From positions 248,001 through 312,000 of the forward strand of contig NZ_JABBFW010000007.1 of assembly GCF_012927045.1 (NCBI RefSeq): a DNA stretch of 64,000 bases. The letters are read 5' to 3'. Below the pieces are notes generated by a model. That model was not told the DNA's origin, did not search any database, and was given only the letters and a program-made list of their open reading frames with translations. The stretch comes from Azohydromonas caseinilytica. GTDB taxonomy: Bacteria; Pseudomonadota; Gammaproteobacteria; Burkholderiales; Burkholderiaceae_C. The translations under genes were made by a program, and so were the position numbers. Shown in pieces: positions 30,184 through 37,987 of this stretch (positions within the stretch are counted from its first letter, which is position 1; each line of letters begins with the position of its first letter).

Positions 30184-31628
30184 AGCGCTTTCACGTCACC
30201 CGGCCGGGGCTGCTGCCCGCCACCCTGGCCTGCGCCGCGAGCCTGGCGGCGGCACAAGGCGCGGAGGACCACCCCGGGCGCTACGCCGCCACGGCACCCG
30301 TGACGCTGTCCGGCAGCGCCGGCCTGCAGCGCCTGCCCTTGCCGCTGGCGGTGCTGCAGGCCTCGCGCAGCCCGGGCTGGGCGGATGTGCGCATCTTCAA
30401 CGCCGCCGGCGAGCCGGTGCCGCTGGCCTGGGCCGGCGCGCCCGCCGTCGAGCCCGCGCCGGTGCGCGAGGTGGCGCTGCCGCGTTTCGACTGGCCTGGT
30501 TCCGTCGATGGCGGCGCCTCCGCCCCGGCGCCCTTGACGCTGCGCCTGCGCGCCGACGGCGCGGTGCTGGACGTGCGCAGCAGCGGTGCGGCTTCGGCGC
30601 CCGCGGCTTCCGGCGTACAGGCCTGGCTGCTGGACCTGCAGCCCCTGGGCGCCGAGCGCCCGGCCGCGCTGCGCCTGCAATGGCCGGCCACCGCGCAGGG
30701 CCTGGAGCGCCGCGCCACGGTGCAGGCCAGCCGCGACACGCAGCGCTGGGAGGACGTGGGCGCGGCCACGCTGGTGGACGTGCCCGGCCCGTCCGGCGCC
30801 GGCAGCGCCGTGCGCCAGCCGCGCATCGAGCTGCAGGGCGTGACGCGGGAGCAGCGCTACCTGCGCCTGGTCGTGCGGGGCGGCGACTTCGGGCTGGAGT
30901 CGGTGCAGGCCGAGCTGGCCGGCGCGCAGGCCGAGGCGCCGCTGGCGAGCGCGCGTTTCCCCTTGCGGCCCGATGGCGAGCGCACCTGGCGGCTGGACGC
31001 CGGCGCCGTGCTGCCGGTGCAGCGGCTGCAGCTGCACCTGGCCGAGGACAACGCCGTGGCGCCTTTCCAGCTGCTGCGCCGCGCGCCGTTGCGGCCGACC
31101 CCGCGCGGCACGGTGGACTGGTGGCCCGTCGCGTCGCTGACGGCCTACCGGCTGCAGCGCGAGGGCCGGCTGCAGGAGGCGCCGCCGGTGTCGCTGGATG
31201 GCGGGCCGGCGCGCGAATGGCGCCTGGTGCTGGACCCGCGCGCGCCGCTGCCGACGTCCGCCCCGGAGGCCACGCTGTGGTGGCGCACGCCGCAGCTGGT
31301 GTTCGCGGCGCGCGGCAGCGGGCCCTTCACGCTGGCCGTGGGCCGCGACCCCGCGCCCGCCGCCACGCTGCCGCTGCCCACGCTGCTGCCCGGCTGGGTG
31401 CCCGGCGCGGAGCACCGGCTGCCCGGGGCCACGGCCGGCGCCCTGGTGGCGCGCCACGTGGCGCCGCGCGGCGCGGTGCAGCTGCTCCAGGACGCCACGG
31501 CCGAGCAGCGCCGGCGGTGGCTGCTGTGGGGGCTGCTGGCGCTGGCCGTGGCGGTGCTGGGCGCGCTGGCATGGCGGCTGGCGCGGGACCTGAAGCGCCC
31601 GGCGCCGGAGCAGCCGCCCGCGCCCTGA
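30180..31628 (+). CDS. DUF3999 family exported protein, partner of DUF2339
   Basis: A 482-residue protein. A signal peptide (about 1-27, SLAAAQG) is followed by a large beta-rich periplasmic domain (AAPVTLSG-like opening, GWADVRIFNAAGEPVPLAW, LRADGAVLDVRSSG, RYLRLVVRGGDFGLESV) and one C-terminal membrane helix (WLLWGLLALAVAVLGALAW) with a short basic cytoplasmic tail. It is the DUF3999 protein that habitually follows DUF2339, here with a 4-base stop/start overlap, so the pair very likely forms one membrane complex. It lacks cysteines in catalytic contexts. Function of both is unknown. Confidence 0.85.
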   Translation: MKRFHVTRPGLLPATLACAASLAAAQGAEDHPGRYAATAPVTLSGSAGLQRLPLPLAVLQASRSPGWADVRIFNAAGEPVPLAWAGAPAVEPAPVREVALPRFDWPGSVDGGASAPAPLTLRLRADGAVLDVRSSGAASAPAASGVQAWLLDLQPLGAERPAALRLQWPATAQGLERRATVQASRDTQRWEDVGAATLVDVPGPSGAGSAVRQPRIELQGVTREQRYLRLVVRGGDFGLESVQAELAGAQAEAPLASARFPLRPDGERTWRLDAGAVLPVQRLQLHLAEDNAVAPFQLLRRAPLRPTPRGTVDWWPVASLTAYRLQREGRLQEAPPVSLDGGPAREWRLVLDPRAPLPTSAPEATLWWRTPQLVFAARGSGPFTLAVGRDPAPAATLPLPTLLPGWVPGAEHRLPGATAGALVARHVAPRGAVQLLQDATAEQRRRWLLWGLLALAVAVLGALAWRLARDLKRPAPEQPPAP

Positions 31629-31889
31629 GCCTCGTGCCCTGCCGCGGGATGGCGGCGGCTCGCTTCGGTTATTGCTGAACGTTCCTCTCCCGCGCCTTGC
31701 TTCCTGCCCGGGGATCGGCCGCTTAAGTTGGCCGTGGGCTGCCGTGGCGGCGCGCGGGTGGCTCACTCACCTGGGTAGCGGGCGGCGGCGCCTAAATTGC
31801 TCCATGCCGGCCGGTCGCGCGCCGCGATGCGCCGCGTGGGCTGGCCGGCCGCTGTGGCCTTTGCTTTTCAAACGAAGAGGAGACTTGCC

Positions 31890-32198
31890 ATGAACCGCTT
31901 GATGGCTCTGCGCCTTGCCTGCATCTTGTCCGCCGCCGGCCTGTTCGCCACGCTGGCGGGCTGCGCCTCCAAGGCCGGTTCCACGACCGCACAGGCCGAC
32001 AAGCCGGTGCAGCAGACGGCCACCACCAGCTCGACCAGCTCGGCCACCGGCGTCTCGCCGCAGTCCAGCGGCAGCGGCGCGGCCTCACCGGCCACGCGCG
32101 ACTGGGCGCAGGTGGACACCAACCGCGACGGCTCGATCTCGCCGGAAGAAATGGCGACCTACCTGCAAAACAACCCGGGGCCGTTGAAGGGCCGCTGA
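31890..32198 (+). CDS. Small EF-hand-containing lipoprotein
   Basis: A 102-residue predicted lipoprotein: signal peptide with lipobox LAGC (Cys25), then a Ser/Thr/Ala/Gln-rich disordered spacer, and a single EF-hand-like calcium loop DTNRDGSISPEEM near residues 75-87, with Asp, Asn, Asp, Ser and Glu at ligand positions. A single EF-hand loop on a flexible tether is typical of small calcium-binding envelope proteins in proteobacteria. The start ATG is preceded by AAGAGGAGA. The gene is monocistronic, facing the 67-residue gene convergently at a distance of 3 bases. Confidence 0.75.
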   Translation: MNRLMALRLACILSAAGLFATLAGCASKAGSTTAQADKPVQQTATTSSTSSATGVSPQSSGSGAASPATRDWAQVDTNRDGSISPEEMATYLQNNPGPLKGR

Positions 32199-32201
32199 GG
32201 G

Positions 32202-32405
32202 TCATCGAGGCCGCCGCGGCATGCAGTTCCAGGCCTCCAGCAGCAGCCCCGGCCAGCCCTCGGGCCCGCAGGTGATCCAGGCATCCCGCCACCGGCCTTT
32301 CGCCTCGAAGCGGTAGCGCGCGCCCGGCACGATCTCGATGCCCGTGGGGCCGTACAGGTCGCGCGGGTCCACGGTGACGGTGGGCTTGACGACGGCATCG
32401 AGCAT
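32202..32405 (-). CDS. Short hypothetical protein, possibly truncated
   Basis: A 67-residue protein: MLDAVVKPTVTVDPRDLYGPTG, IEIVPGARYRFEAKGRWRDAW, ITCGPEGWPGLLLEAW, ending abruptly at PRR. The first 60 residues look like one beta-sandwich sheet of a carbohydrate-binding-like domain (GARYRFEAKGRW), but the second half expected of such a domain is missing, so the gene may be 3'-truncated. A GGGAG stands upstream of the ATG. It ends 3 bases from the end of the convergent EF-hand lipoprotein gene. I do not recognise the family with confidence. Confidence 0.4.
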   Translation of the reverse strand: MLDAVVKPTVTVDPRDLYGPTGIEIVPGARYRFEAKGRWRDAWITCGPEGWPGLLLEAWNCMPRRPR

Positions 32406-32554
32406 GGCGGGCTCCCGGGGCGGGTTGAGGCGGGCGCAGCGCCACGGCGGGACCGCGCCCGTCCTCTACCGCGAGTGTCCGGCGCGCCGCCGGCCGGTCC
32501 TTGTCATGGCGCAAACGCCGGCCTCGCGGGCCACGCCAGCCAGGCACGCCGCTT

Positions 32555-33787
32555 TCAGCGCCATGCCAGCCACCCCGCGCACACCGCCAGCGACGCCACC
32601 GTCACCGGCACGCCGATGCGCGCGTGCGTGCGCCAGTCGATGGCCACGCCGTGCCGCGCGGCGGCATCGACCACGATGATGTTGGCGATGCTGCCCACGA
32701 CGAACAGGTTGCCGGCCAGCGTGCTCACCAGCGCCAGCAGCGGCCCGGCATCCGGGCCCGACAGCGGCAGCAGCAGCATCACCGCCGGCACGTTCGACAC
32801 CAGGTTGCTCAGCACGAAGGTGGCGCCGAAGAGCGAGGCGGGATGGTCCAGCCGCCAGCCGGTCTCGGCCAGCCGACGGACCAGCGCCTCGGGCAGCTCC
32901 GTGGCCTGCAGCGCGTGGTTGACCACGAACAGGCCCATGAACAGCACCAGCAGCTGCCAGTCCACCAGGCCCAGCATGTCGCGCGAGTGCAGCCGCCGGC
33001 TCAGCAGCAGCAGCCCCGCGCCGGCCAGCGCCACCACCTCGCGCGGCCAGGGCGCGAACAGGAAGCACAGCAGCACGCCCAGCGCCACCGACAGGCCCTT
33101 GGCGGCCTGCCAGCGGGAGAACGGAATGTCCTCGTCCGGCGCTGGCGCCGGAATGCTCGCGCCCGCAACGGCCCTGGGCGCGTGCTGCAGCCGAGCACGC
33201 ATCAGGGCGCCGATCAGCACCCAGGTGGCGGCGAGGGACAGCAGCACCGCCGGCAGCACCTGCAGCACGTAGCCGCCGAAAGGCAGCTTCAGCTGCGCGC
33301 CGATGAGCATGTTCTGCGGGTTGCCGATCAGCGTCGCGGCCGAACCGATGTTGGCGCTGCAGGCCAGCGCCAGCAGGTAGGGCAGCGCGTCGCGCCCGCG
33401 GCGCCGGCAGACGTCCACCAGCACCGGCGCCATGGCCAGGCACACCACGTCGTTGCTGAACACGGCCGAGAGCACGGCCGACACGGCGATCAGCGCGCCC
33501 AGCAGCGCCATCGGCGTCACGCGCAGCGCGGCCAGCCAGCGGGCCACGGCGTCGTAGAAGCCGCCCAGGCGCATCTGCGCCGAGATCACCATGAAGGCGA
33601 ACAGCAGCAGCAGCGTGGGCAGGTGGATGGCCTGCGCCGCCTCTTCCACGCTGACGGCCTCCGCACCGATGAGCGCGATGGCGCCCAGCAGCGCCACGCC
33701 GCTGCGATCCAGCTGCAGGAAGGGCAAGCCGCCCAGGATCATGCCGAGGTAGACGAGGGAGAAGATGAGGAGGACGAAGTCGGTCAT
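32555..33787 (-). CDS. ArsB/NhaD/CitM-type ion transporter
   Basis: A 410-residue inner-membrane transporter with about 11 helices, of the ion-transporter superfamily that includes ArsB, NhaD and CitMHS. Repeated halves are visible: SAVLSAVFSNDVVCLAMAP with SANIGSAATLIGNPQN in the first, VLSNLVSNVPAVMLLLPL with STLAGNLFVVGSIANIIV in the second. The two N-rich loops (SNDVVC and SNVPAV; GNPQN and GSIANI) are the typical substrate-binding hairpins. No arsR or arsC is adjacent, so arsenite is not specifically supported. The start at 33787 (MTDFVLLIFS) opens directly onto TM1; earlier in-frame ATGs lie at 33808 and 33826. Confidence 0.82.
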   Translation of the reverse strand: MTDFVLLIFSLVYLGMILGGLPFLQLDRSGVALLGAIALIGAEAVSVEEAAQAIHLPTLLLLFAFMVISAQMRLGGFYDAVARWLAALRVTPMALLGALIAVSAVLSAVFSNDVVCLAMAPVLVDVCRRRGRDALPYLLALACSANIGSAATLIGNPQNMLIGAQLKLPFGGYVLQVLPAVLLSLAATWVLIGALMRARLQHAPRAVAGASIPAPAPDEDIPFSRWQAAKGLSVALGVLLCFLFAPWPREVVALAGAGLLLLSRRLHSRDMLGLVDWQLLVLFMGLFVVNHALQATELPEALVRRLAETGWRLDHPASLFGATFVLSNLVSNVPAVMLLLPLSGPDAGPLLALVSTLAGNLFVVGSIANIIVVDAAARHGVAIDWRTHARIGVPVTVASLAVCAGWLAWR

Positions 33788-33842
33788 GAAACAGCGCGCC
33801 GCCTTCATGGCGGCGCAAGAAAGCAATCCGGGGTGCAGCCGC

Positions 33843-34124
33843 TCAGCTGGGCTGCAGTTCGATGTGCACCTGCTGTCCGCAGGCCGCCGCCATGTTGACC
33901 AGGGCGTCCAGCGAAAAGCGGCTGATGCGCCCGCGCAGCAGGTCGTTCATGCGCGGCTGGGTGACGCCGCAACGGCGCGCCGCCTCGGCCTGGGTCCACC
34001 CCTGGCGCGCCACCAGCGCCGAGAGCGCGCGCATCAGCTCGGCGCGTGCCTTCAGGTTCGCGGCCTCCTCGGGCGTGTCGGCCAGGGCGTCGAAGACGTT
34101 GTTGAAGCTCTGTGCAGTCATCAT
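33843..34124 (-). CDS. higA: HigA-type Xre antitoxin
   Basis: A 93-residue antitoxin with an Xre helix-turn-helix: ALVARQGWTQAEAARRCGVTQPRMNDLLRGR, then FSLDALVNMAAACGQQVHIEL. The short N-terminal stretch (MMTAQSFNNVFDALADTPEEA) is of the kind that wraps around a HigB/Gp49-like toxin. Its ATG overlaps the toxin stop by 4 bases, and the order toxin first, antitoxin second is that of the higBA type. As a rule such antitoxins bind the operon promoter and repress it. Gene name given by type, not by proven orthology. Confidence 0.85.
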   Translation of the reverse strand: MMTAQSFNNVFDALADTPEEAANLKARAELMRALSALVARQGWTQAEAARRCGVTQPRMNDLLRGRISRFSLDALVNMAAACGQQVHIELQPS

Positions 34125-34444
34125 CGGCTCCTCATCAGTTCACGGTAGCGGTGTGCCGCCAGCTCGATCTCGGCCTTGGGCGTGGCCTGCGTCTTCTTCT
34201 GGAAGGCATGCAGCACGTAAACCGCTTCAGGCAGCCGGGCAAGGTAAATCACCCGGTACGTGCCCTGCCCGCACCAGATACGCAACTCCTCGACCCCGGC
34301 ACCAACGGCGGGCATGGGCTTGAAATCGTCCGGCTGCTCGCCGCGCTGCACCAAGTCGAGCTGATAGCCCGCGTCCTGGCGTGCCTCGCTTGGGAAGTCG
34401 CGCAGCGCCTTCAGCGAGTCGCCCAGGAAGGTGATCAGCTTCAT
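34121..34444 (-). CDS. higB: HigB/Gp49-like RelE-superfamily toxin
   Basis: A 107-residue toxin of the phage-derived Gp49/HigB group (RelE/ParE fold), expected to cleave mRNA at the ribosome. Motifs are FLGDSLKALRDFPSEARQDAGYQLDLVQRG, VGAGVEELRIWCGQGTYRVIYLARL and VLHAFQKKTQATPKAEIELA, with basic residues in the last strand (HAFQKKT) that form the active face. It precedes and overlaps the antitoxin gene. The operon stands in a region with other stress-type genes. The start ATG at 34444 has no good ribosome-binding site, as is usual for low-level toxin expression. Confidence 0.87.
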   Translation of the reverse strand: MKLITFLGDSLKALRDFPSEARQDAGYQLDLVQRGEQPDDFKPMPAVGAGVEELRIWCGQGTYRVIYLARLPEAVYVLHAFQKKTQATPKAEIELAAHRYRELMRSR

Positions 34445-34565
34445 GGTCGGTCACTATATCCGTTCGGATATGAGCTTCGGCGCCAAGCCAGGCTTTCGAG
34501 CACACCGTGCGACCCGCCCTCCCGGGCACCCGTCTTGCCGACCGGTAGCATCCAAGGAGAACACC

Positions 34566-34850
34566 ATGACCGGAGTCCGCAACACCCCCTCCTCCACCGC
34601 CCCGACCGGCAGTGCCGGCTCGCGCGGCGGCAGCATCAGCCCGACCCAGGCCGAGCACACCAGCCTGGCCGACGGGCAGCCGGGCCAGGAGCCGGGCGGC
34701 CGCGAGGGCCGCCCCGGTACCGACGGCCCCACCTCCCAGGGCCTCGCCGGCGCGCAGGGCAGCGGCGGCGGCGCCGAGCGCGGCATGCAGCAGGACCCGG
34801 GCGTGGGCACGGGCACCGGCGCGGCGCCCAGCGGCAAGGACGCACGATGA
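34566..34850 (+). CDS. Gly/Ser/Thr-rich disordered small protein
   Basis: A 94-residue protein made up largely of Gly, Ser, Thr, Pro, Ala and Gln, with almost no hydrophobic residues, and so fully disordered. It opens TGVRNTPSSTAPTGSAGSRG and ends GVGTGTGAAPSGKDAR. The ATG at 34566 is backed by AAGGAGAACACC, a strong ribosome-binding site, which makes translation likely despite the low-complexity sequence. No signal peptide. It is separated by 10 bases from the GTG start of the DHH-like gene, so both are probably co-transcribed. I do not recognise a family; stress-type hydrophilic proteins of this kind are often desiccation-related. Confidence 0.5.
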   Translation: MTGVRNTPSSTAPTGSAGSRGGSISPTQAEHTSLADGQPGQEPGGREGRPGTDGPTSQGLAGAQGSGGGAERGMQQDPGVGTGTGAAPSGKDAR

Positions 34851-34860
34851 GCATTGATCC

Positions 34861-35709
34861 GTGATCGACAGGGACTGGCATTTCGTCCTGGGCGCCCAGG
34901 ACCCGGAGATGCGCGAGATCCAGCGCGTGGTGGACAGCGAACACCTCGCCTGGTCCCACGCCGCGCGTCACAAGCGCCGCTGCAACCCGCGCACCGCCTA
35001 CGCCGCGGACGGCGTGGTGCGCGTCGGGGCGGACCAGATCCCGCGCCCGGCCGTGCTGCCGCCCAAGGCGCCGGCGGTGTTCGTGGAATGCACCGTGCTG
35101 GGCGTGGAGCCGGTGGTGCGGGTGGACCACCACCACCCCGGCGACCCCGGCTACGAGGTCGAGCCCGAGCAGTTCATGGACGGCGCCTCGCTGGGCCAGG
35201 TGCTGCGGCTGCTGGAGCGCGAGCCCACCGAGACGCAGCGCCTGCTCGCTGCCAGCGACCACTGCCTCACCGCCGCCTACCAGGGCCGCTGCCCCGGCGT
35301 CGATCCGCACGAGCTGCTGTTCCTGCGCGCCTCGTGGAAGGCCAAGGTGATGGGCCGCACGCTGTCCGACGTGGTGGAAGGCATCCTCGACGCGTCCAAG
35401 CGCGTCAAGCGGCACTTCGACAGCGAGTTCAACGAAAGCCGCTTCCTGGACCCCACCGAGATCCCGCTGGACCTGGCCGAGGGCGCCGCCTACGCCGGGC
35501 TGCCGGTGCGCTACCGCGAGCTGCTGCCCGAAGGCGTGCTCAAGGAGATGTTCAAGGGCGGCACGCCCGAGGCGGTGGAGGCCTTCATGGCCGCCCACGA
35601 GGCTGCTGGCCGGCAGGTGTACGGCAACCCCTACCGCGGCTACGCCGGCACTTACTGGGGCGGGCGGCGGGTGTCGGAAGTGGCGGGACGGATCGTCCAG
35701 GAAGTCTGA
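34861..35709 (+). CDS. DHH-phosphoesterase-like protein of unknown function
   Basis: A 282-residue protein that starts with GTG. It opens WHFVLGAQDPEMREIQRVV and carries NPRTAYAA, then VVRVDHHHPGDPGYE (near 95), FMDGASLGQVLRLL and LLAASDHCLTAAYQG (near 130). The DHH triplet with a following small-residue/helix segment and a downstream D motif resembles motifs III and IV of the DHH superfamily (RecJ, exopolyphosphatases, c-di-AMP/nanoRNA phosphodiesterases). A C-terminal helical region contains RTLSDVVEGILDASKRVKRHFDSE. Assignment is by eye and moderate; no close family is known to me. Its neighbours are toxin-antitoxin genes. Confidence 0.6.
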   Translation: MIDRDWHFVLGAQDPEMREIQRVVDSEHLAWSHAARHKRRCNPRTAYAADGVVRVGADQIPRPAVLPPKAPAVFVECTVLGVEPVVRVDHHHPGDPGYEVEPEQFMDGASLGQVLRLLEREPTETQRLLAASDHCLTAAYQGRCPGVDPHELLFLRASWKAKVMGRTLSDVVEGILDASKRVKRHFDSEFNESRFLDPTEIPLDLAEGAAYAGLPVRYRELLPEGVLKEMFKGGTPEAVEAFMAAHEAAGRQVYGNPYRGYAGTYWGGRRVSEVAGRIVQEV

Positions 35710-35790
35710 ACAACGGCCCCATCGGCTGACACCATGGGTCAGCCAAGCTGACCAATGCAGCGCAGTGCGGCCAGGCAACCCGTCAAGGCC

Positions 35791-36294
35791 TCACCGGAAA
35801 TCGCTGCCGTCCAGGGCTTCCAGCACCCTGAGCACGCTTTCAAGGCCATCGGGCCCGCCCAGCAGTTCTGCCGGTGGGCGCCCGCCGAGGGTCGGCTGCG
35901 GCTGCTCGATCCAGCGGCCCAGCCAGCGGGCGGTGTCGAAGCCGGTGGGCGAGGTCCCGTTGCCGCGCCCCGCAGCTTCCTCGGCGCGACCCAGCAGCCG
36001 CAGCAGCGCCAGCGCCACCCGCCCGCCGGCGGCCGGCAGGGCCTCGTTCGTGGTCGCCTTCTTCTCGGCCGCGGAGCGGTTGGTGCCCAGGACGTCGCGG
36101 AAGAAATGGCGCGGCGGGATGTCCAGCGCCCGGCCCAGGTCCCGGGCCAGCGCTGCGGGCACGCCGGCGCCGTCCAGCGCGGCGAAGGCGGCAGCGTCGG
36201 CACGCGACAGCGCGCGGGCATGGCTCATCAGGCTCTGGCCGGTGCGGTAGCCCCGCAGGTCCAGGCTGCCAAGCGCGGTCGTGTTCAGGCTCAT
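35791..36294 (-). CDS. Xre/MbcA/ParS-type antitoxin (DUF2384), orphan
   Basis: A 167-residue protein. The N-terminal half (GVPAALARDLGRALDIPPRHFFRDVLG) is a helix-turn-helix-like region; the C-terminal half (TARWLGRWIEQPQPTLGGRPP, ELLGGPDGLESVLRVLEAL) is the DUF2384/MbcA toxin-binding domain. These antitoxins normally pair with an RES-domain NAD-degrading toxin encoded directly downstream, but downstream here lies the convergent DHH-like gene, not an RES gene. It is therefore either a solitary antitoxin or the partner of the neighbouring gene. Start ATG at 36294 (MSLNTTALGSLDL) chosen for the start of homology. Confidence 0.72.
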   Translation of the reverse strand: MSLNTTALGSLDLRGYRTGQSLMSHARALSRADAAAFAALDGAGVPAALARDLGRALDIPPRHFFRDVLGTNRSAAEKKATTNEALPAAGGRVALALLRLLGRAEEAAGRGNGTSPTGFDTARWLGRWIEQPQPTLGGRPPAELLGGPDGLESVLRVLEALDGSDFR

Positions 36295-36396
36295 GGCACG
36301 GCTCCAAGGCTTGAGCGGGTGATCGGGTTGAACGGTGCCGCCGCAACGGGCACAGGGGTTGCCGCCCTGGAGGCAAACCCATTGAGGAGCCCTACC

Positions 36397-36630
36397 GTGG
36401 ACGACAAGACCCTCCTGCAGCACATCACCGACCTGGTCGACGAGGAAAACCGCCTGCGCGCCGACACCCAGGCGCCCGACCAGCACCGCGCGCGCATCCA
36501 GGAGTTGGAAGTGCAGCTCGACCAGTGCTGGGACCTGCTGCGCCAGCGCCGCGCCAAGCGCGAGTTCGGCCAGAACCCTGACGACGCCCAGGTGCGCGAC
36601 AAGGACACGGTGGAGAAGTACATCCAGTGA
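36397..36630 (+). CDS. DUF2630 family small helical protein
   Basis: A 77-residue protein of family DUF2630: DDKTLLQHITDLVDEENRLR, IQELEVQLDQCWDLLRQRRA, EFGQNPDDAQVRDKDTVEKYIQ. It is a single antiparallel helical hairpin, strongly charged, with a WDLLRQRRAKREFG signature. It begins with GTG, preceded by GAGGAG. The family has no known role. Its sequence is short, but length, signature and ribosome-binding site make it a solid call. It is divergent from the antitoxin gene and converges on the DJ-1/PfpI gene. Confidence 0.85.
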   Translation: MDDKTLLQHITDLVDEENRLRADTQAPDQHRARIQELEVQLDQCWDLLRQRRAKREFGQNPDDAQVRDKDTVEKYIQ

Positions 36631-36652
36631 GCGCCGGCCGGCGGCGGACGGC

Positions 36653-37372
36653 TCAGCAGCTCGCGCCCGCCGCGCCCGCTTCGGCGGGCGCCCTGGGCGC
36701 CGCCGCCCGCGCCAGCCGCGCGAAGTACTCCGACTTGCCCGTCTTGTAGAGCTGCACCCAGGCCTGCAGCGCCTCGTCCTCGTAGAGGCCCAGCTCCGCG
36801 AAGATCTCGCGCGCGAACTCGATGGGCGCCATGCCGCCGGCGGTGATCAAGCCGTGGTCGCGCACCGCGGGCTCGTCCTGGTAGAAGTCCGCGCCGCCGT
36901 AGCCGGTGCCCTTGAGGTAAGCCAACGCGTTGCTGGTGTGGGGCCGCGACTCCAGCCAGCCCGCGCGCGCCAGCGCGGCCGTGGCGCCGCAGATGGCCGC
37001 CACCGGCACGCCGCGGCGCAGGAACTGCCCGGCCTTGGCGATGGCGCCGTGGTGCGACACGTCATCGGCCCAGCCCACGCCGCCGGGCAGGATCAGCATG
37101 GCGCTGTGCTCGGGCTGCAGGTCGTCCAGGCCCAGGTCGGGCATGACGGAAACGCCGCCCATGGAGCGCGGCACCGCGTGCCGGCCCGCGCCGACGGTCT
37201 TGACCTGCCAGCGCCCGGGCTCGCGCTGGAACTGCGGGTTGTGGATGCCGGCCACCGCGAAGGCGGCCTCCCAGTCGGCGAAGCCGTCGAACACGTAGAG
37301 GTGGACGGTACGGACAGGGCCGGCGGCGTCCGCTTCGGCGGCCGCAGCAGCGGCAGTGGCGAGGTCTTCCAT
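36653..37372 (-). CDS. DJ-1/PfpI family protein (class I glutamine amidotransferase-like)
   Basis: A 239-residue protein of the DJ-1/PfpI superfamily. The catalytic-type cysteine is in VAAICGATAALARAG, the elbow after a beta strand; other family features are VHLYVFDGFADWEAA at the start, MLILPGGVGWAD, and HTSNALAYLKGTG after the helix. A 20-residue Ala-rich N-terminal extension and a Pro/Ala-rich C-terminal tail flank the domain. Members act as proteases, glyoxalases, chaperones or regulators, so the function is open. It converges with the DUF2630 gene and is followed on the other side by a Lrp-type regulator on the same strand. Confidence 0.8.
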   Translation of the reverse strand: MEDLATAAAAAAEADAAGPVRTVHLYVFDGFADWEAAFAVAGIHNPQFQREPGRWQVKTVGAGRHAVPRSMGGVSVMPDLGLDDLQPEHSAMLILPGGVGWADDVSHHGAIAKAGQFLRRGVPVAAICGATAALARAGWLESRPHTSNALAYLKGTGYGGADFYQDEPAVRDHGLITAGGMAPIEFAREIFAELGLYEDEALQAWVQLYKTGKSEYFARLARAAAPRAPAEAGAAGASC

Positions 37373-37420
37373 GCCCGCCGCGCAGCAGGCACCGTGCCTT
37401 GAAGCCGGAGCGCCCCGGCT

Positions 37421-37894
37421 TCAGTCGTGCCCAGTTGCTGCCGCAGGCTGGAGCGCCGGCGCCGGGGCACCGGCGCGGTAGGTGGCGAGGTGGATGCTGG
37501 TCTCGGTGCCGCGGATGCCCTGCAGCAGCCGGATGCGCTCCAGCACCTGCGACAGCTCCTGCACGCTGCCCGCGCGCAGCTCGGCCAGCAGGTCCCAGCG
37601 GCCGTTGGTGTCGTGCAGCGCGCTCACGCCGGGCTCGCCCAGCAGCCGCGACACCACCTCGCGCGTGCGGTTGCCCTCCACCAGGATGCCCATCCAGGCC
37701 GTGATGCCCGGCGGCTGCGCGTCCGGGCGCAGCAGCACCGTGTAGCCCACGATCACCTGCTCCTGCTCCAGCTTGCGGATGCGGTTGCTGACCGTGCCGC
37801 GCGACACGCCCAGCCGGTGCGCCAGCGTCGCGACGCTCAGGCGGGCGTCGGCGCGAAGGAGGGCCAGGAGGCGGTGGTCGAGGTCATCGAGCAT
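37421..37894 (-). CDS. Lrp/AsnC family transcriptional regulator
   Basis: A 157-residue regulator. An N-terminal HTH (LDDLDHRLLALLRADARLSVATLAHRLGVSRGTVSNRIRKLEQE) precedes a RAM/AsnC effector domain (ITAWMGILVEGNRTREVVSRLLGE, HDTNGRWDLLAELRAGSVQEL). The start at 37894 places the HTH at the very beginning as in other family members. Lrp-type proteins sense amino acids and regulate metabolism genes. The DJ-1/PfpI gene lies 48 bases further along on the same strand and could share its transcript; the STAND/WD40 gene ends 93 bases upstream. The last 20 residues are Pro/Ala-rich. Confidence 0.88.
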   Translation of the reverse strand: MLDDLDHRLLALLRADARLSVATLAHRLGVSRGTVSNRIRKLEQEQVIVGYTVLLRPDAQPPGITAWMGILVEGNRTREVVSRLLGEPGVSALHDTNGRWDLLAELRAGSVQELSQVLERIRLLQGIRGTETSIHLATYRAGAPAPALQPAAATGHD

Positions 37895-37987
37895 GGGCGT
37901 GCAGGGCAATGAAGGGTGAGACTGGGTGATGCAAGCCTGCATTCTGGGCATCCGATCACGCCGTTCCGGGGCTGGCGGCCAGCGCCG

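Noticed and set aside
35710-35790. An RES-domain toxin expected next to the Xre/MbcA/ParS antitoxin
   Set aside because: The gap downstream is only 81 bases and the convergent gene is DHH-like, with no RES motif on either strand.
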